This document shows positions 1-6,783 of a DNA stretch of 21,515 nt, in pieces. Positions within the stretch are counted from its first letter, which is position 1. Each line of letters opens with the position of its first letter. The position numbers and the translations under genes were made by a program. Source of the DNA: Bacteroidota bacterium (GTDB lineage Bacteria; Bacteroidota; Bacteroidia; Flavobacteriales_F; PHOS-HE28); the NCBI GenBank assembly GCA_023418095.1, contig JAEZDL010000073.1, positions 1-21,515 on the forward strand, in the 5' to 3' direction. A model generated the notes under the pieces. The model worked only from the letters and a program-made list of their open reading frames with translations. It did not search any database and was not told where the DNA came from.

Positions 1-2
1 GT

Positions 3-350
3 CCAACGTTCGATATGTCCATCTCGGAGGAGAAGGGCTGCAAAGTTTTCCACCTCAAAGGCCGGTTGATGGATCAGCAGCAGGCCGATCGGCTCATGAA
101 AGCGCTCGATGATGAACTGGGCTCGGAACATAAGTCCGTGATCCTCGATCTGAGCGAACTTCAATACATGAACAGCACCGGGCTGAACATCCTGATCAAT
201 GTGCTCACGCGCACGCGGAACGCTGGTGGCGATACGCTGATCGCAGGTGTTTCGAATAGCGTTCGCCAGTTGTTCGTGGTCACCAAGCTCGATACGGTCT
301 TCATCATTACGCCAACGATCGGCGAAGCGGTGGAGAAACTGAACGCGTGA
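3..350 (+). CDS. STAS-domain protein (anti-sigma factor antagonist-like), 5' end off window
   Basis: This is a single-domain STAS protein of the anti-sigma factor antagonist (SpoIIAA/RsbV) type; in that family it binds an anti-sigma kinase and is switched by Ser/Thr phosphorylation. Visible features are the first strand CKVFHLKGRLMD, the central strand SVILDLSELQYMNSTGLN, which carries the usual phospho-acceptor Ser in the D-x-S/T-G-type loop (S54 counting from the ATG at 15), and the last strand with LDTVFIITPT. An ATG lies at 15, but the open frame runs to the window edge (Pro-Thr-Phe-Asp before that Met) and the first STAS strand normally starts a few residues earlier. The true start is therefore probably just upstream. 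The stop at 348-350 abuts purA. No kinase partner or sigma factor is visible, so the regulatory target is unknown. Confidence 0.85.
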   Translation, partial: PTFDMSISEEKGCKVFHLKGRLMDQQQADRLMKALDDELGSEHKSVILDLSELQYMNSTGLNILINVLTRTRNAGGDTLIAGVSNSVRQLFVVTKLDTVFIITPTIGEAVEKLNA

Positions 351-364
351 AGGAAATGAAGGCC

Positions 365-1633
365 ATGATGGATGTGCTGCTCGGCGCACAATGGGGCGAC
401 GAGGGCAAGGGCAAGGTCGTTGATGTGATCGCACCGCGTTACGATGTGATCGCGCGTTTCCAGGGTGGACCGAACGCGGGCCATACGCTCATCTTCGAAG
501 GAAAAAAACATGTGCTCCACACCATCCCAAGCGGCGTTTTTCGTGAAGGAACGACCAACCTCGTAGGGAATGGCGTAGTGATCGATCCGATCATTTTCCT
601 GAAAGAGATCAGGCAGTTGAAGGAAGCGGGCATCGATGTCACGAAAGATCTGCTGATCTCCCGCCGGGCACACCTCATCCTTCCAACGCATCGCGCGCTG
701 GATGCAGCGAGTGAAGCGGAGAAAGGCCGATCGAAGATCGGAAGCACCTTGAAAGGGATCGGGCCTACTTACATGGACAAGACCGGCCGCAATGGTCTGC
801 GCGTGGGCGATCTGGAAAGATCCGATATGATGGACCGTTACCAGACCTTGGTGCGCAAGCACGAACGTTTGCTCGGTCTCTACGATCATCCGCATCCTTC
901 ACCGGAAGTGGAAAAGGAATGGTTGGACGCAGTGCACCAACTCGCGCAAATGAACCTCGTAGATTGCGAGCATTACCTGGATCAGGCGATGCGCGATGGC
1001 CGCCGGGTGCTTGCGGAAGGTGCGCAGGGAACCATGCTCGACATCGATTTCGGGACGTATCCGTTCGTTACAAGCAGCAACACGATCGCCGCTGGAGCCT
1101 GCACCGGACTTGGCGTGGCACCGAACCGGATCGAAAAGATCGTCGGCATCTTCAAGGCTTATTGCACACGCGTGGGCAGCGGCCCCTTCCCCACCGAATT
1201 GCATGATGAGGTGGGCGAAGCGATCCGCAAAGCGGGCCATGAATTCGGCAGTACCACCGGCCGGCCACGCCGCTGTGGCTGGCTCGATCTTCCGGCGCTT
1301 GGGTATGCTGTCATGATCAACGGGATCACCGAACTGGCCATGATGAAAGCCGATGTGCTGAATGAGATGGACAGCGTGAAGCTGTGCACCGGATACAAAG
1401 TGAACGGCAGGCTTACCGATCGCGCCCCGTACGACATGTCGGAGATCGAACCAGTGTACGCCGAGATGGACGGCTGGGGCGATTGCGATCATGACTCGGA
1501 GCTGCCTAAAGCGCTCGATCGCTACATCACCACGATCGAAAAGGCCGTGGGCGTGCCCGTAACACTGGTCTCCCTGGGGCCTGATCGTAAGCAGACGGTG
1601 ATGCGATCCGCTGCCACCACGGTGCTTCATTGA
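365..1633 (+). CDS. purA: Adenylosuccinate synthetase
   Basis: PurA catalyses the GTP-dependent joining of IMP and aspartate to adenylosuccinate, the first committed step from IMP to AMP, in the cytoplasm. The family signatures are all present: the N-terminal GAQWGDEGKGK loop with the catalytic Asp, GGPNAGHT with the catalytic His, GIGPTYMDKTGRNGLRVGDL, GAQGTMLDIDFGTYPFVTSS, GPFPTEL, GSTTGRPRRCGWLDL and the C-terminal SLGPDRK guanine-binding motif. The frame is open from a GTG at 347 that overlaps the preceding stop, and ATGs occur at 356, 365 and 368. I chose 365 because it puts the catalytic Asp at residue 12, close to its usual place (13 in E. coli), and AAGGAA lies 8 nt upstream. The length of 422 aa is normal. 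The gene is intact and its stop overlaps the 5' edge of the next open frame. Confidence 0.97.
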   Translation: MMDVLLGAQWGDEGKGKVVDVIAPRYDVIARFQGGPNAGHTLIFEGKKHVLHTIPSGVFREGTTNLVGNGVVIDPIIFLKEIRQLKEAGIDVTKDLLISRRAHLILPTHRALDAASEAEKGRSKIGSTLKGIGPTYMDKTGRNGLRVGDLERSDMMDRYQTLVRKHERLLGLYDHPHPSPEVEKEWLDAVHQLAQMNLVDCEHYLDQAMRDGRRVLAEGAQGTMLDIDFGTYPFVTSSNTIAAGACTGLGVAPNRIEKIVGIFKAYCTRVGSGPFPTELHDEVGEAIRKAGHEFGSTTGRPRRCGWLDLPALGYAVMINGITELAMMKADVLNEMDSVKLCTGYKVNGRLTDRAPYDMSEIEPVYAEMDGWGDCDHDSELPKALDRYITTIEKAVGVPVTLVSLGPDRKQTVMRSAATTVLH

Positions 1634-1641
1634 TCCGGCCG

Positions 1642-3018
1642 ATGGCGAAGCGTAAAGGCAGGCCATCACGAACCGCCGGTGAAAGCCGATCGATACCGGA
1701 AGAACTGCAGCGAAGGTTGAAGGACCTGTTGGGTCCGGAGTGCGATGAGCTGATCGCAGCGCTGGATCTACCGGCTCCCGTAAGCATCCGCGCCAATCCA
1801 TTGAAGGGATCCACCGGCCGGCTGATCGATCCGGTGCAATGGTCCGCATTGGGAACTTATCTGGCGGAACGGCCTTCCTTCACCTTCGATCCGCATTTCC
1901 ACGCGGGTGCCTATTATGTACAGGAAGCGAGTTCGATGTTCCTCGAGCAGGCGATCGCGGCGAGTGGATCGGCGGATCGCGATCTGCTGGCGTTGGACCT
2001 TTGCGCTGCACCCGGAGGCAAGACCACGCATCTGCGAAGCCTGCTCACAAGGGGCTCCCTCGTAGTGGCGAATGAAGTGGATCGGCGGCGCCAGCCAGCG
2101 CTCCAGGAGAACCTTTGGAAATGGGGCCACGGAAATATGATCATCACCGCAAGTGAGGCTTCGCATTTCGCTTCACTCCCCGAATTTTTTGATCTGATCC
2201 TGCTCGATGCGCCTTGCTCGGGTGAAGGAATGATGCGAAAGGATCCGTTCGCGCGTGAACAATGGTCGCCACAACTGGTGCAACACTGCGCGATTTTGCA
2301 GCAGGAACTCATTCACCATGCGTGGAGCTCCCTGAAGCCCGGCGGTTGCCTTGTCTACAGCACGTGCACCTGGGAAACTTTGGAAAATGAGGATCGACTT
2401 CACCCTTTGATCGTAGAAGGTGCATTACCGGTCGAGATCCCCGTTGAAGATGAATGGGGGATCATACACAGCGGCCCCGGATACCGGTTCTACCCGCACC
2501 GCACGCGCGGGGAAGGCTTATTCATGGCGTTGTTGCGGAAACCCGGTGATCACGAGACGCGCAGATCACGAACTGTCTCCCAGGCGATCCAACTGCCATA
2601 CTTCATCGCCGATCCGGATCGATATCATGCAAGCCTGGTGAACGGGATCCAACATGTGGTGGATGGAACATGGGCGAAGGAGACCGACGTGATAACGAAA
2701 GTTCTTCGCACTTTGGCACCGGGGATCCCCGTTTCTGAAATGAAGGGATCGGAATACAGGCCGCATCCAGCACTTGCATTGAACCGTTCGATCGAAATAA
2801 AGGACATACCGGGAACCGATCTGGACCAGGCTCAGGCGATCGCCTATCTGCAGGGCCGATCGCTGCCGGCAACGGGTGAACGCGGCCCTTCCCTCGCTAC
2901 ATTCCAAGGCTCGCGGTTGGGTTGGCTGCATGGTGTTGGCGACCGCTGGAACAATCGCTGGCCCGATCAATGGCGCATCAGATCGCAGCGGCCTGCGGTA
3001 TTCTCTTCCGATCGATGA
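1642..3018 (+). CDS. RsmF-like rRNA cytosine-C5 methyltransferase (NOL1/NOP2/Sun family)
   Basis: This is a SAM-dependent RNA m5C methyltransferase of the Nop2/Sun family. The length (458 aa) and the long C-terminal extension after the catalytic domain match the RsmF/YebU type, which modifies C1407 of 16S rRNA in E. coli. The N-terminal part contains the family motif VSIRANPLK. The Rossmann domain has SAM motif DLCAAPGGKTTHL (from residue 119) and the acidic VVANEVD strand. Both catalytic cysteines are present: DAPCSGEGMMRKDP (C192) and YSTCTWETLENED (C242). The C-terminal third should be the RsmF-specific PUA-like region. A TTG at 1630 overlapping the purA stop would add four residues; the ATG at 1642 is preferred. 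The exact target base is inferred from length only. Confidence 0.9.
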   Translation: MAKRKGRPSRTAGESRSIPEELQRRLKDLLGPECDELIAALDLPAPVSIRANPLKGSTGRLIDPVQWSALGTYLAERPSFTFDPHFHAGAYYVQEASSMFLEQAIAASGSADRDLLALDLCAAPGGKTTHLRSLLTRGSLVVANEVDRRRQPALQENLWKWGHGNMIITASEASHFASLPEFFDLILLDAPCSGEGMMRKDPFAREQWSPQLVQHCAILQQELIHHAWSSLKPGGCLVYSTCTWETLENEDRLHPLIVEGALPVEIPVEDEWGIIHSGPGYRFYPHRTRGEGLFMALLRKPGDHETRRSRTVSQAIQLPYFIADPDRYHASLVNGIQHVVDGTWAKETDVITKVLRTLAPGIPVSEMKGSEYRPHPALALNRSIEIKDIPGTDLDQAQAIAYLQGRSLPATGERGPSLATFQGSRLGWLHGVGDRWNNRWPDQWRIRSQRPAVFSSDR

Positions 3019-3046
3019 AAAGGAACACGATCACCGATCATCGCTG

Positions 3047-3769
3047 ATGGAAACGTTCCTGGACTGGTTCGAACGGCACAAGTACGGCGTGATCGGAACG
3101 CTCACCATCCATTCGTTGATGCTGTTCATCTTCACCATGAAGGACCTGCAGACAGTGCCCGATCCGGATGAGCGAAGCGACATGGACATAGAACTCGTGA
3201 GCATAGAGGAAGCCGAACAGCTGATCGAGGAAATGGAAAGCGAAGAGCCGGTCGCCTCTCAGAAGGTGACGAACCTCACGAGCAACATCACCGCTGAAAG
3301 GGCGATGAGCAGCTTCTCGAGCCAGCGCCTTGCCGAACGTGTGGAGGAGGATCTGAAGCAATTCGAGCAGGAGGAGTTCGATCGGTTGCGGGAAGAGCGC
3401 CGCGAGCGCGGTGAGGAAGTACAGATCCCCGAGCTCGATCCGAGCAAATGGAACAAGGAACTTTACATGGACAAGGCCGCTGAACCCGTGCGGATCGAAG
3501 GCGCGACCACCGTGTGGCACGACCTGGAAGGACGTGTGCGCGAGAACGATGTTCCAGGCTATCTCTGCCCATCATCGGGCCGTGTTGCGGTTCGCGTTAC
3601 TGTCGCCGGTGATGGATCGGTGCAGAAGGCCGAGCTCGATCCATCCCGCAGCGCCAAGGCCGATGAATGCATGATCGAACATGCGCTCCGATCCACCAAG
3701 CGCGCGCGCTTCAGCCCGGGACCATCGTCGCAGAACGGCACGGTCTACTTTCTCTTCGTACCGCAGTAA
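3047..3769 (+). CDS. Membrane-anchored TonB-like (energy transducer family) protein
   Basis: This 240-residue protein has the layout of a TonB-family energy transducer: a short cytoplasmic N-terminus, one membrane helix (about residues 13-31, YGVIGTLTIHSLMLFIFTM), then an acidic, strongly charged and probably helical stretch rich in Glu and Arg (about 45-135). The C-terminal domain (about 150-240) has the TonB pattern of strands, GRVAVRVTVAGDGSVQKAEL, followed by a helix with two Cys and RARFSP. It lacks the Pro-Lys spacer of classical TonB, so TolA-like or other envelope roles remain possible. The open frame reaches back to 2876 inside the methyltransferase gene. I chose the ATG at 3047 because it gives a normal N-in membrane anchor and leaves only 28 nt after the previous stop. 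No ExbB/ExbD genes are nearby. Confidence 0.75.
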   Translation: METFLDWFERHKYGVIGTLTIHSLMLFIFTMKDLQTVPDPDERSDMDIELVSIEEAEQLIEEMESEEPVASQKVTNLTSNITAERAMSSFSSQRLAERVEEDLKQFEQEEFDRLREERRERGEEVQIPELDPSKWNKELYMDKAAEPVRIEGATTVWHDLEGRVRENDVPGYLCPSSGRVAVRVTVAGDGSVQKAELDPSRSAKADECMIEHALRSTKRARFSPGPSSQNGTVYFLFVPQ

Positions 3770-3810
3770 CATTTGGGCGGTGCTGTTTAACTTTCCGCCA
3801 TAACCACCAG

Positions 3811-4332
3811 ATGATGATCCACCGTACGCTGATCGCCGGCCTTTGCTTTCTCGGAAGTTTTTCCATCGCCATGGCGCAGGAGGAAAAACCCGCTACCGTG
3901 GTGAAGTCCGGAGGTATGGAGATGAAGGCTGTTGATGAACGGCCGAACAGTGTGATCATCCTGAGCCCCGCTTCTGCGAAAGGTGATTTTGATAAACTTC
4001 CGCATCACCCGGAATGTGAGGGGAAGGAAGGACAGGAAAGTCTTGACTGCACAGCTGCAGAGATCAGGAAATTGAGCGCTGAAAAACTTGGCGAACCCGG
4101 GCTGGATATGGAACAATGGGGCTCATCGGCAGTAGCGATCAACTTCACGATCAACCAATTCGGTGAAGTGAAGGACATCCGCGTGGATCATTCGGGCGAT
4201 CAGGAGCTTTCGAAGAAGCTGATCGTTGCGCTCTACGATCTGCCGAAATTCGATCCGGCCACCAAGGAAGGAAAGGCGGTGAATTCCAGCATGCAGGTGA
4301 ATTACCGGTACGAGGAGCTCTTCCGGAAATAG
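3811..4332 (+). CDS. Secreted small protein with TonB-like C-terminal domain
   Basis: This 173-residue protein begins with a clear Sec signal peptide (MMIHRTLIAGLCFLGSFSIAMA, cleavage just before or after QEE), so it acts in the periplasm or beyond. The C-terminal part (about residues 105-173) resembles a TonB C-terminal fold: SAVAINFTINQFGEVKDIRVDH, a helix EELSKKLIVALYDLPKFDP-like in pattern, then a closing strand MQVNYRYEELF. The middle contains two Cys (HPECEGKEGQESLDC) that could form a disulfide. There is no membrane anchor. An ATG also lies at 3814. The open frame extends upstream into the preceding gene, but the signal peptide fixes the start at 3811/3814. It follows the anchored TonB-like gene by 41 nt, so they are probably co-transcribed. 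The specific function is unknown. Confidence 0.75.
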   Translation: MMIHRTLIAGLCFLGSFSIAMAQEEKPATVVKSGGMEMKAVDERPNSVIILSPASAKGDFDKLPHHPECEGKEGQESLDCTAAEIRKLSAEKLGEPGLDMEQWGSSAVAINFTINQFGEVKDIRVDHSGDQELSKKLIVALYDLPKFDPATKEGKAVNSSMQVNYRYEELFRK

Positions 4333-4364
4333 GAGCGCTTACAGATCGACCGGATCCGATCCGT

Positions 4365-5060
4365 TCAATCGTTGAAATACCTGCTGTTCCAGCAATCCTT
4401 GCTGAACTGGCCGAAGAAGGCGAACCAGCCGAACAATGTGAAGCTGTAGCAAACCAGGTTGCACCACACAAGGAAGAGAATGCGATGCACGCCCATGCTG
4501 TCCAGCAATGCCGCTGGCGCGATCAGGGCGATAAGGCTGGCGAAAAGCGTGACCGTGATCGCCAGGTGCGCAGCCTTCCGCGTGGGCCAGCCGGCGATCA
4601 TCCGCCAGGCCGAAAGATCGTGCCCCCATTTGTGCACCAGGTAGTAGCGATCGTTCCCGATCGGAACGAAGAGCAGTGGATCCACCTCACTATCGCAAAG
4701 CTTGAAGCGCTCGGCCGGCGCCATCATCTTGAAACTGGTGATCGGTGTTTCCGCGCGGGCTTCCAAAGACCGGATCTGGTGGATCGCTTGCAACGGTATG
4801 CTTCCCTTGAAAAGGCCTGAATCCAGGAACCTCAAGCGGTACTTGATGCAAAGGGTGCGGATCGAACCGATCGAAAAGATCCGATCGGGATCGAGCCCCT
4901 CGATATGGATCGGTCTTTCCTTGCGCGAGCTCAGTACAACAGCCTTCAGGATATCGTCCTGTTTCTGTTCTTCTTCGAGCCATTGATGGACCTCGTCCAC
5001 CAGTATCTGCTGCCCGCGCAGCAATCGTTCCAATCGTTCGCGTTCTGTTGATGTGGCCAT
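4365..5060 (-). CDS. Hypothetical protein with soluble N-terminal domain and two C-terminal membrane helices
   Basis: I do not recognise this 231-residue family. Residues 1-160 are soluble. They begin with a charged helical stretch (ERERLERLLRGQQILVDEVHQWLEEEQKQ) and include SIRTLCIKYRLRFLDSGLFKG and VDPLLFVPIGNDRYYLVHKWGHDLS, where a conserved-looking His-Lys-Trp-Gly-His-Asp could bind a ligand or metal (inference). Two hydrophobic helices follow at about 164-186 and 193-216, and the protein ends in KDCWNSRYFND. This is a hairpin membrane anchor with the N-terminal domain on the same side as the tail, probably cytoplasmic. The ATG at 5058-5060 is the natural start. It is the last gene of the minus-strand operon, 44 nt after the DUF1883 gene, and converges on the TonB-like pair with only 32 nt between stops. 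Confidence 0.8.
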   Translation of the reverse strand: MATSTERERLERLLRGQQILVDEVHQWLEEEQKQDDILKAVVLSSRKERPIHIEGLDPDRIFSIGSIRTLCIKYRLRFLDSGLFKGSIPLQAIHQIRSLEARAETPITSFKMMAPAERFKLCDSEVDPLLFVPIGNDRYYLVHKWGHDLSAWRMIAGWPTRKAAHLAITVTLFASLIALIAPAALLDSMGVHRILFLVWCNLVCYSFTLFGWFAFFGQFSKDCWNSRYFND

Positions 5061-5104
5061 GGCAGTAAGTTCATCAACGCCGCAGCAGCCGATCTGTTAT
5101 CCGC

Positions 5105-5506
5105 TCAACCTTCGTTGCGTGCGGCCATGCTCAATTCCGCGGCCAACCGGTCGGCCTCGGCATTGCGATCACCGTTCAACATGGCCTGCTTCACGTTGGC
5201 GGGTGTATCCAGGGCAACGGTGGAAGTGACCAGTTCGTTGGGCGGGGTGAGCCGGCAGGAAGCGTGCACTTCCAATGGCTGCCGGTGCGTTCCCTTCTCG
5301 ACCACCACGGTCCACTTGCCTTCGTAAGGGACCACGAAACGTACCGGCGACTCATCGAACATGCCGCCATAGTACGTATGGGTCTTGCCAAGCTTGTATG
5401 CCCTGAACTGTCTTCCATTCAAGAACTTCACCTTCGTGGGAGTATCGATCTCCACCTCGATGATCTCGTTTCGCTGTGCCTCCAACGTTTGATGCAGGAA
5501 CTTCAT
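5105..5506 (-). CDS. DUF1883 domain-containing protein
   Basis: The 133-residue product matches the DUF1883 pattern as I know it: an opening MKFLHQ, a strand with EIIEVEIDTPTKVKFLNGRQFRAYKLGKTHTYYGGM, then ESPVRFVVPYEGKWTVVVEKG. The run of Y-K-x-G-x-x-H-x-Y-Y-G-G followed by S-P-V-R and a W is the recognisable core. The fold should be a compact beta domain without signal peptide or membrane helix, hence cytoplasmic. The biochemical role of the family is not established. The C-terminal 35 residues (after VHASCRLTPP) are an Ala-rich helical tail beyond the core. The gene sits 45 nt downstream of the universal stress gene and 44 nt before the membrane-protein gene, so the three are probably co-expressed. 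The family call comes from motif memory, not from a profile search. Confidence 0.8.
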   Translation of the reverse strand: MKFLHQTLEAQRNEIIEVEIDTPTKVKFLNGRQFRAYKLGKTHTYYGGMFDESPVRFVVPYEGKWTVVVEKGTHRQPLEVHASCRLTPPNELVTSTVALDTPANVKQAMLNGDRNAEADRLAAELSMAARNEG

Positions 5507-5551
5507 ACTGCTGCTGACTGTTTGGGTAAAGATAGCTAAGACCGTGCAGAT

Positions 5552-6352
5552 CTATAGTTTGATGCTGAGTACCGGATAGTTGGTATGGTTCACTATATCC
5601 TCGGTGAGGCTGCCGTTCACCACGTGGAAGAAACCGGTTCGGCCGTGTGTGGCCATGGCGATCAGATCCGCGTCGATGTCGCGGGCGAAATTAAGGATGC
5701 CTTCCTCGATGCTCAGATCGTTGTAGATCGTGGCGGTGAACTTTCGCAGCTCGTAACGCTGCAGGAAAGCATCGATCGCGCGGTGACTATCCCTGCTGCG
5801 CTCGAAACTTTTCGGAGTGTTCACCTTCACCAGGTGGATCTTGGGATCGAACAGATCGAAGATCGGCCGGAACCGATCGAACTTCTCCACATCCTCCTTC
5901 GAGAAATTGGAGGCGAAGACCACATCACGCACCACCAGATCCTCACTGTGCTGCTTGATGACCAACACAGGCATGGGCGCATGCCGCACGATGCGCTGGG
6001 TGTTCGATCCGATCATTTCACGCCTGATGCCCTTTGTGCCATGCGATCCCATCACGATCAGATCCACCTGCGCGATCCGTTCGTTGCGGAAGATCTCGGT
6101 GAGCGGAAGCTGGCGCAGGAGGAATTTGCGCAGTGGTATATCGTGTAGGAACGGAAGCTTCGGGATCTCGTTCAAGCGATCGTTCATCTCCTGGCGCTTG
6201 CGTATCGCCTCCTTGGTATTCTCGGTCTGCTCGTATAGGTGCGCGATATAGATGGTGGCCCCGGCCTGGCGGGCGACCTGGGCGGCCACCTGCAGCGCAT
6301 CCGTGGCACAATCCGAGAAATCATAAGGAACAACTATCGTTTTGATCCCCAT
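5552..6352 (-). CDS. Universal stress protein, tandem UspA domains
   Basis: This is a 266-residue cytoplasmic protein made of two UspA domains (about 1-145 and 146-266). Domain 1 opens with IKTIVVPYDFSDCATDALQVA. It has the ATP-binding signature G-x2-G-x9-G-S as GSHG, nine residues, then GS (LIVMGSHGTKGIRREMIGSN), and ends with MPVLVIK. Domain 2 opens with RDVVFASNFSKED and has ATHGRTGFFHVVNGS near its end, so the first Gly of the signature is Ala there, followed by YPVLSIKL. Tandem Usp proteins typically bind ATP in one or both halves and respond to growth arrest or redox change; that is family knowledge, not seen here. The gene is the first of a three-gene minus-strand operon and has its own upstream region shared with the divergent giant gene. 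Confidence 0.92.
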   Translation of the reverse strand: MGIKTIVVPYDFSDCATDALQVAAQVARQAGATIYIAHLYEQTENTKEAIRKRQEMNDRLNEIPKLPFLHDIPLRKFLLRQLPLTEIFRNERIAQVDLIVMGSHGTKGIRREMIGSNTQRIVRHAPMPVLVIKQHSEDLVVRDVVFASNFSKEDVEKFDRFRPIFDLFDPKIHLVKVNTPKSFERSRDSHRAIDAFLQRYELRKFTATIYNDLSIEEGILNFARDIDADLIAMATHGRTGFFHVVNGSLTEDIVNHTNYPVLSIKL

Positions 6353-6380
6353 GGTACTGATCGGTGCTTGCCGATGGTGG

Positions 6381-6410
6381 CAATGTACGATCCGCGGATC
6401 GATCCGGCAA
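6381..6410 (-). promoter_or_regulatory. Possible promoter of the universal stress operon
   Basis: Reading the minus strand, a TTG (6408-6410) is followed after 20 nt by TACATTG (6381-6387), a partial match to the Bacteroidota TTG...TAnnTTTG promoter. It would start transcription about 20-25 nt before the ATG at 6352. The -7 box is imperfect, so this is only a candidate. Confidence 0.25.
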
Positions 6411-6654
6411 CGACTTTCTCCAGTTTCCTTGATCCCTCCTTAATACGGTTTTGCTCACCATGGAAAATGATATGTATGAACAAGAGTGAGGAACAGGATC
6501 GGCAATCCAACGGATCATATCGCCAGATACCACACCGGTTAAAGTTCGAATTTACAAGGCTTTAGCATCAGGCCGCCAAAGTCCATTCACTGACCTTGTC
6601 GAGCGATAGACACAACTCATCGAGCCAGATCGTCCATTCGTCGACAAACAAGTC

Positions 6655-6686
6655 TTGACAGAAATCAAGATAGTCCATTAATATTG
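6655..6686 (+). promoter_or_regulatory. Candidate promoter of the 1868-aa cargo gene
   Basis: TTGACA (6655-6660) is followed by TAATATTG (6679-6686), one mismatch from TAnnTTTG, with 21 nt between the TTG and the TA. This fits the spacing of the Bacteroidota primary sigma promoter. It predicts a leader of about 90 nt before the ATG at 6784. The dyad TCTTGA-N6-TCAAGA overlaps the -33 element, and one GTCCATT copy touches the -7 element, which suggests regulation here. Confidence 0.38.
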
Positions 6687-6783
6687 ATCCCGCCAAACAA
6701 CTGACATTCCTGAACACTGAATAAAATGGATCAAAAGAAGATCTAGATCAGCAGTACAGGAGGTTACCCCAAACCATATTACA

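Larger units (their letters stand above)
6353..6783. other. Divergent intergenic region without genes
   Basis: This 431 bp stretch separates the minus-strand stress operon from the plus-strand giant cargo gene. No credible gene or structured RNA was seen. It holds one candidate promoter per side, three copies of GTCCATT (6581, 6632, 6673), the dyad TCTTGA-N6-TCAAGA (6653-6670) and twelve GATC sites, far more than the roughly two expected by chance. The 6540-6780 part is visibly more AT-rich than the genes around it, as expected for a regulatory region. Confidence 0.7.

Noticed and set aside
161..895. Long minus-strand open frame opposite the STAS gene and purA
   Set aside because: It lies opposite well-conserved plus-strand genes, shows no recognisable domain and has the composition of a codon-bias shadow.
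899..1849. 316-codon minus-strand open frame across purA and the methyltransferase gene
   Set aside because: It is opposite PurA catalytic motifs and crosses a gene boundary; the product is rich in His, Arg and Pro, as shadow frames here usually are.
3767..3775. TAACATTTG at the end of the anchored TonB-like gene as an internal promoter
   Set aside because: The spacing inside the box is 3 nt instead of 2, and no matching TTG at the proper distance was found.
4333..4364. Terminator between the convergent genes ending at 4332 and 4365
   Set aside because: Only a short CGGATCCG palindrome is present, with no long stem or T-run, so no terminator can be supported.
6758..6763. AGGAGG as Shine-Dalgarno site of the first cargo gene
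   Set aside because: It lies 20 nt before the ATG at 6784, too far for normal use, and there is no start codon at the right distance. Bacteroidota rarely depend on strong SD sites.
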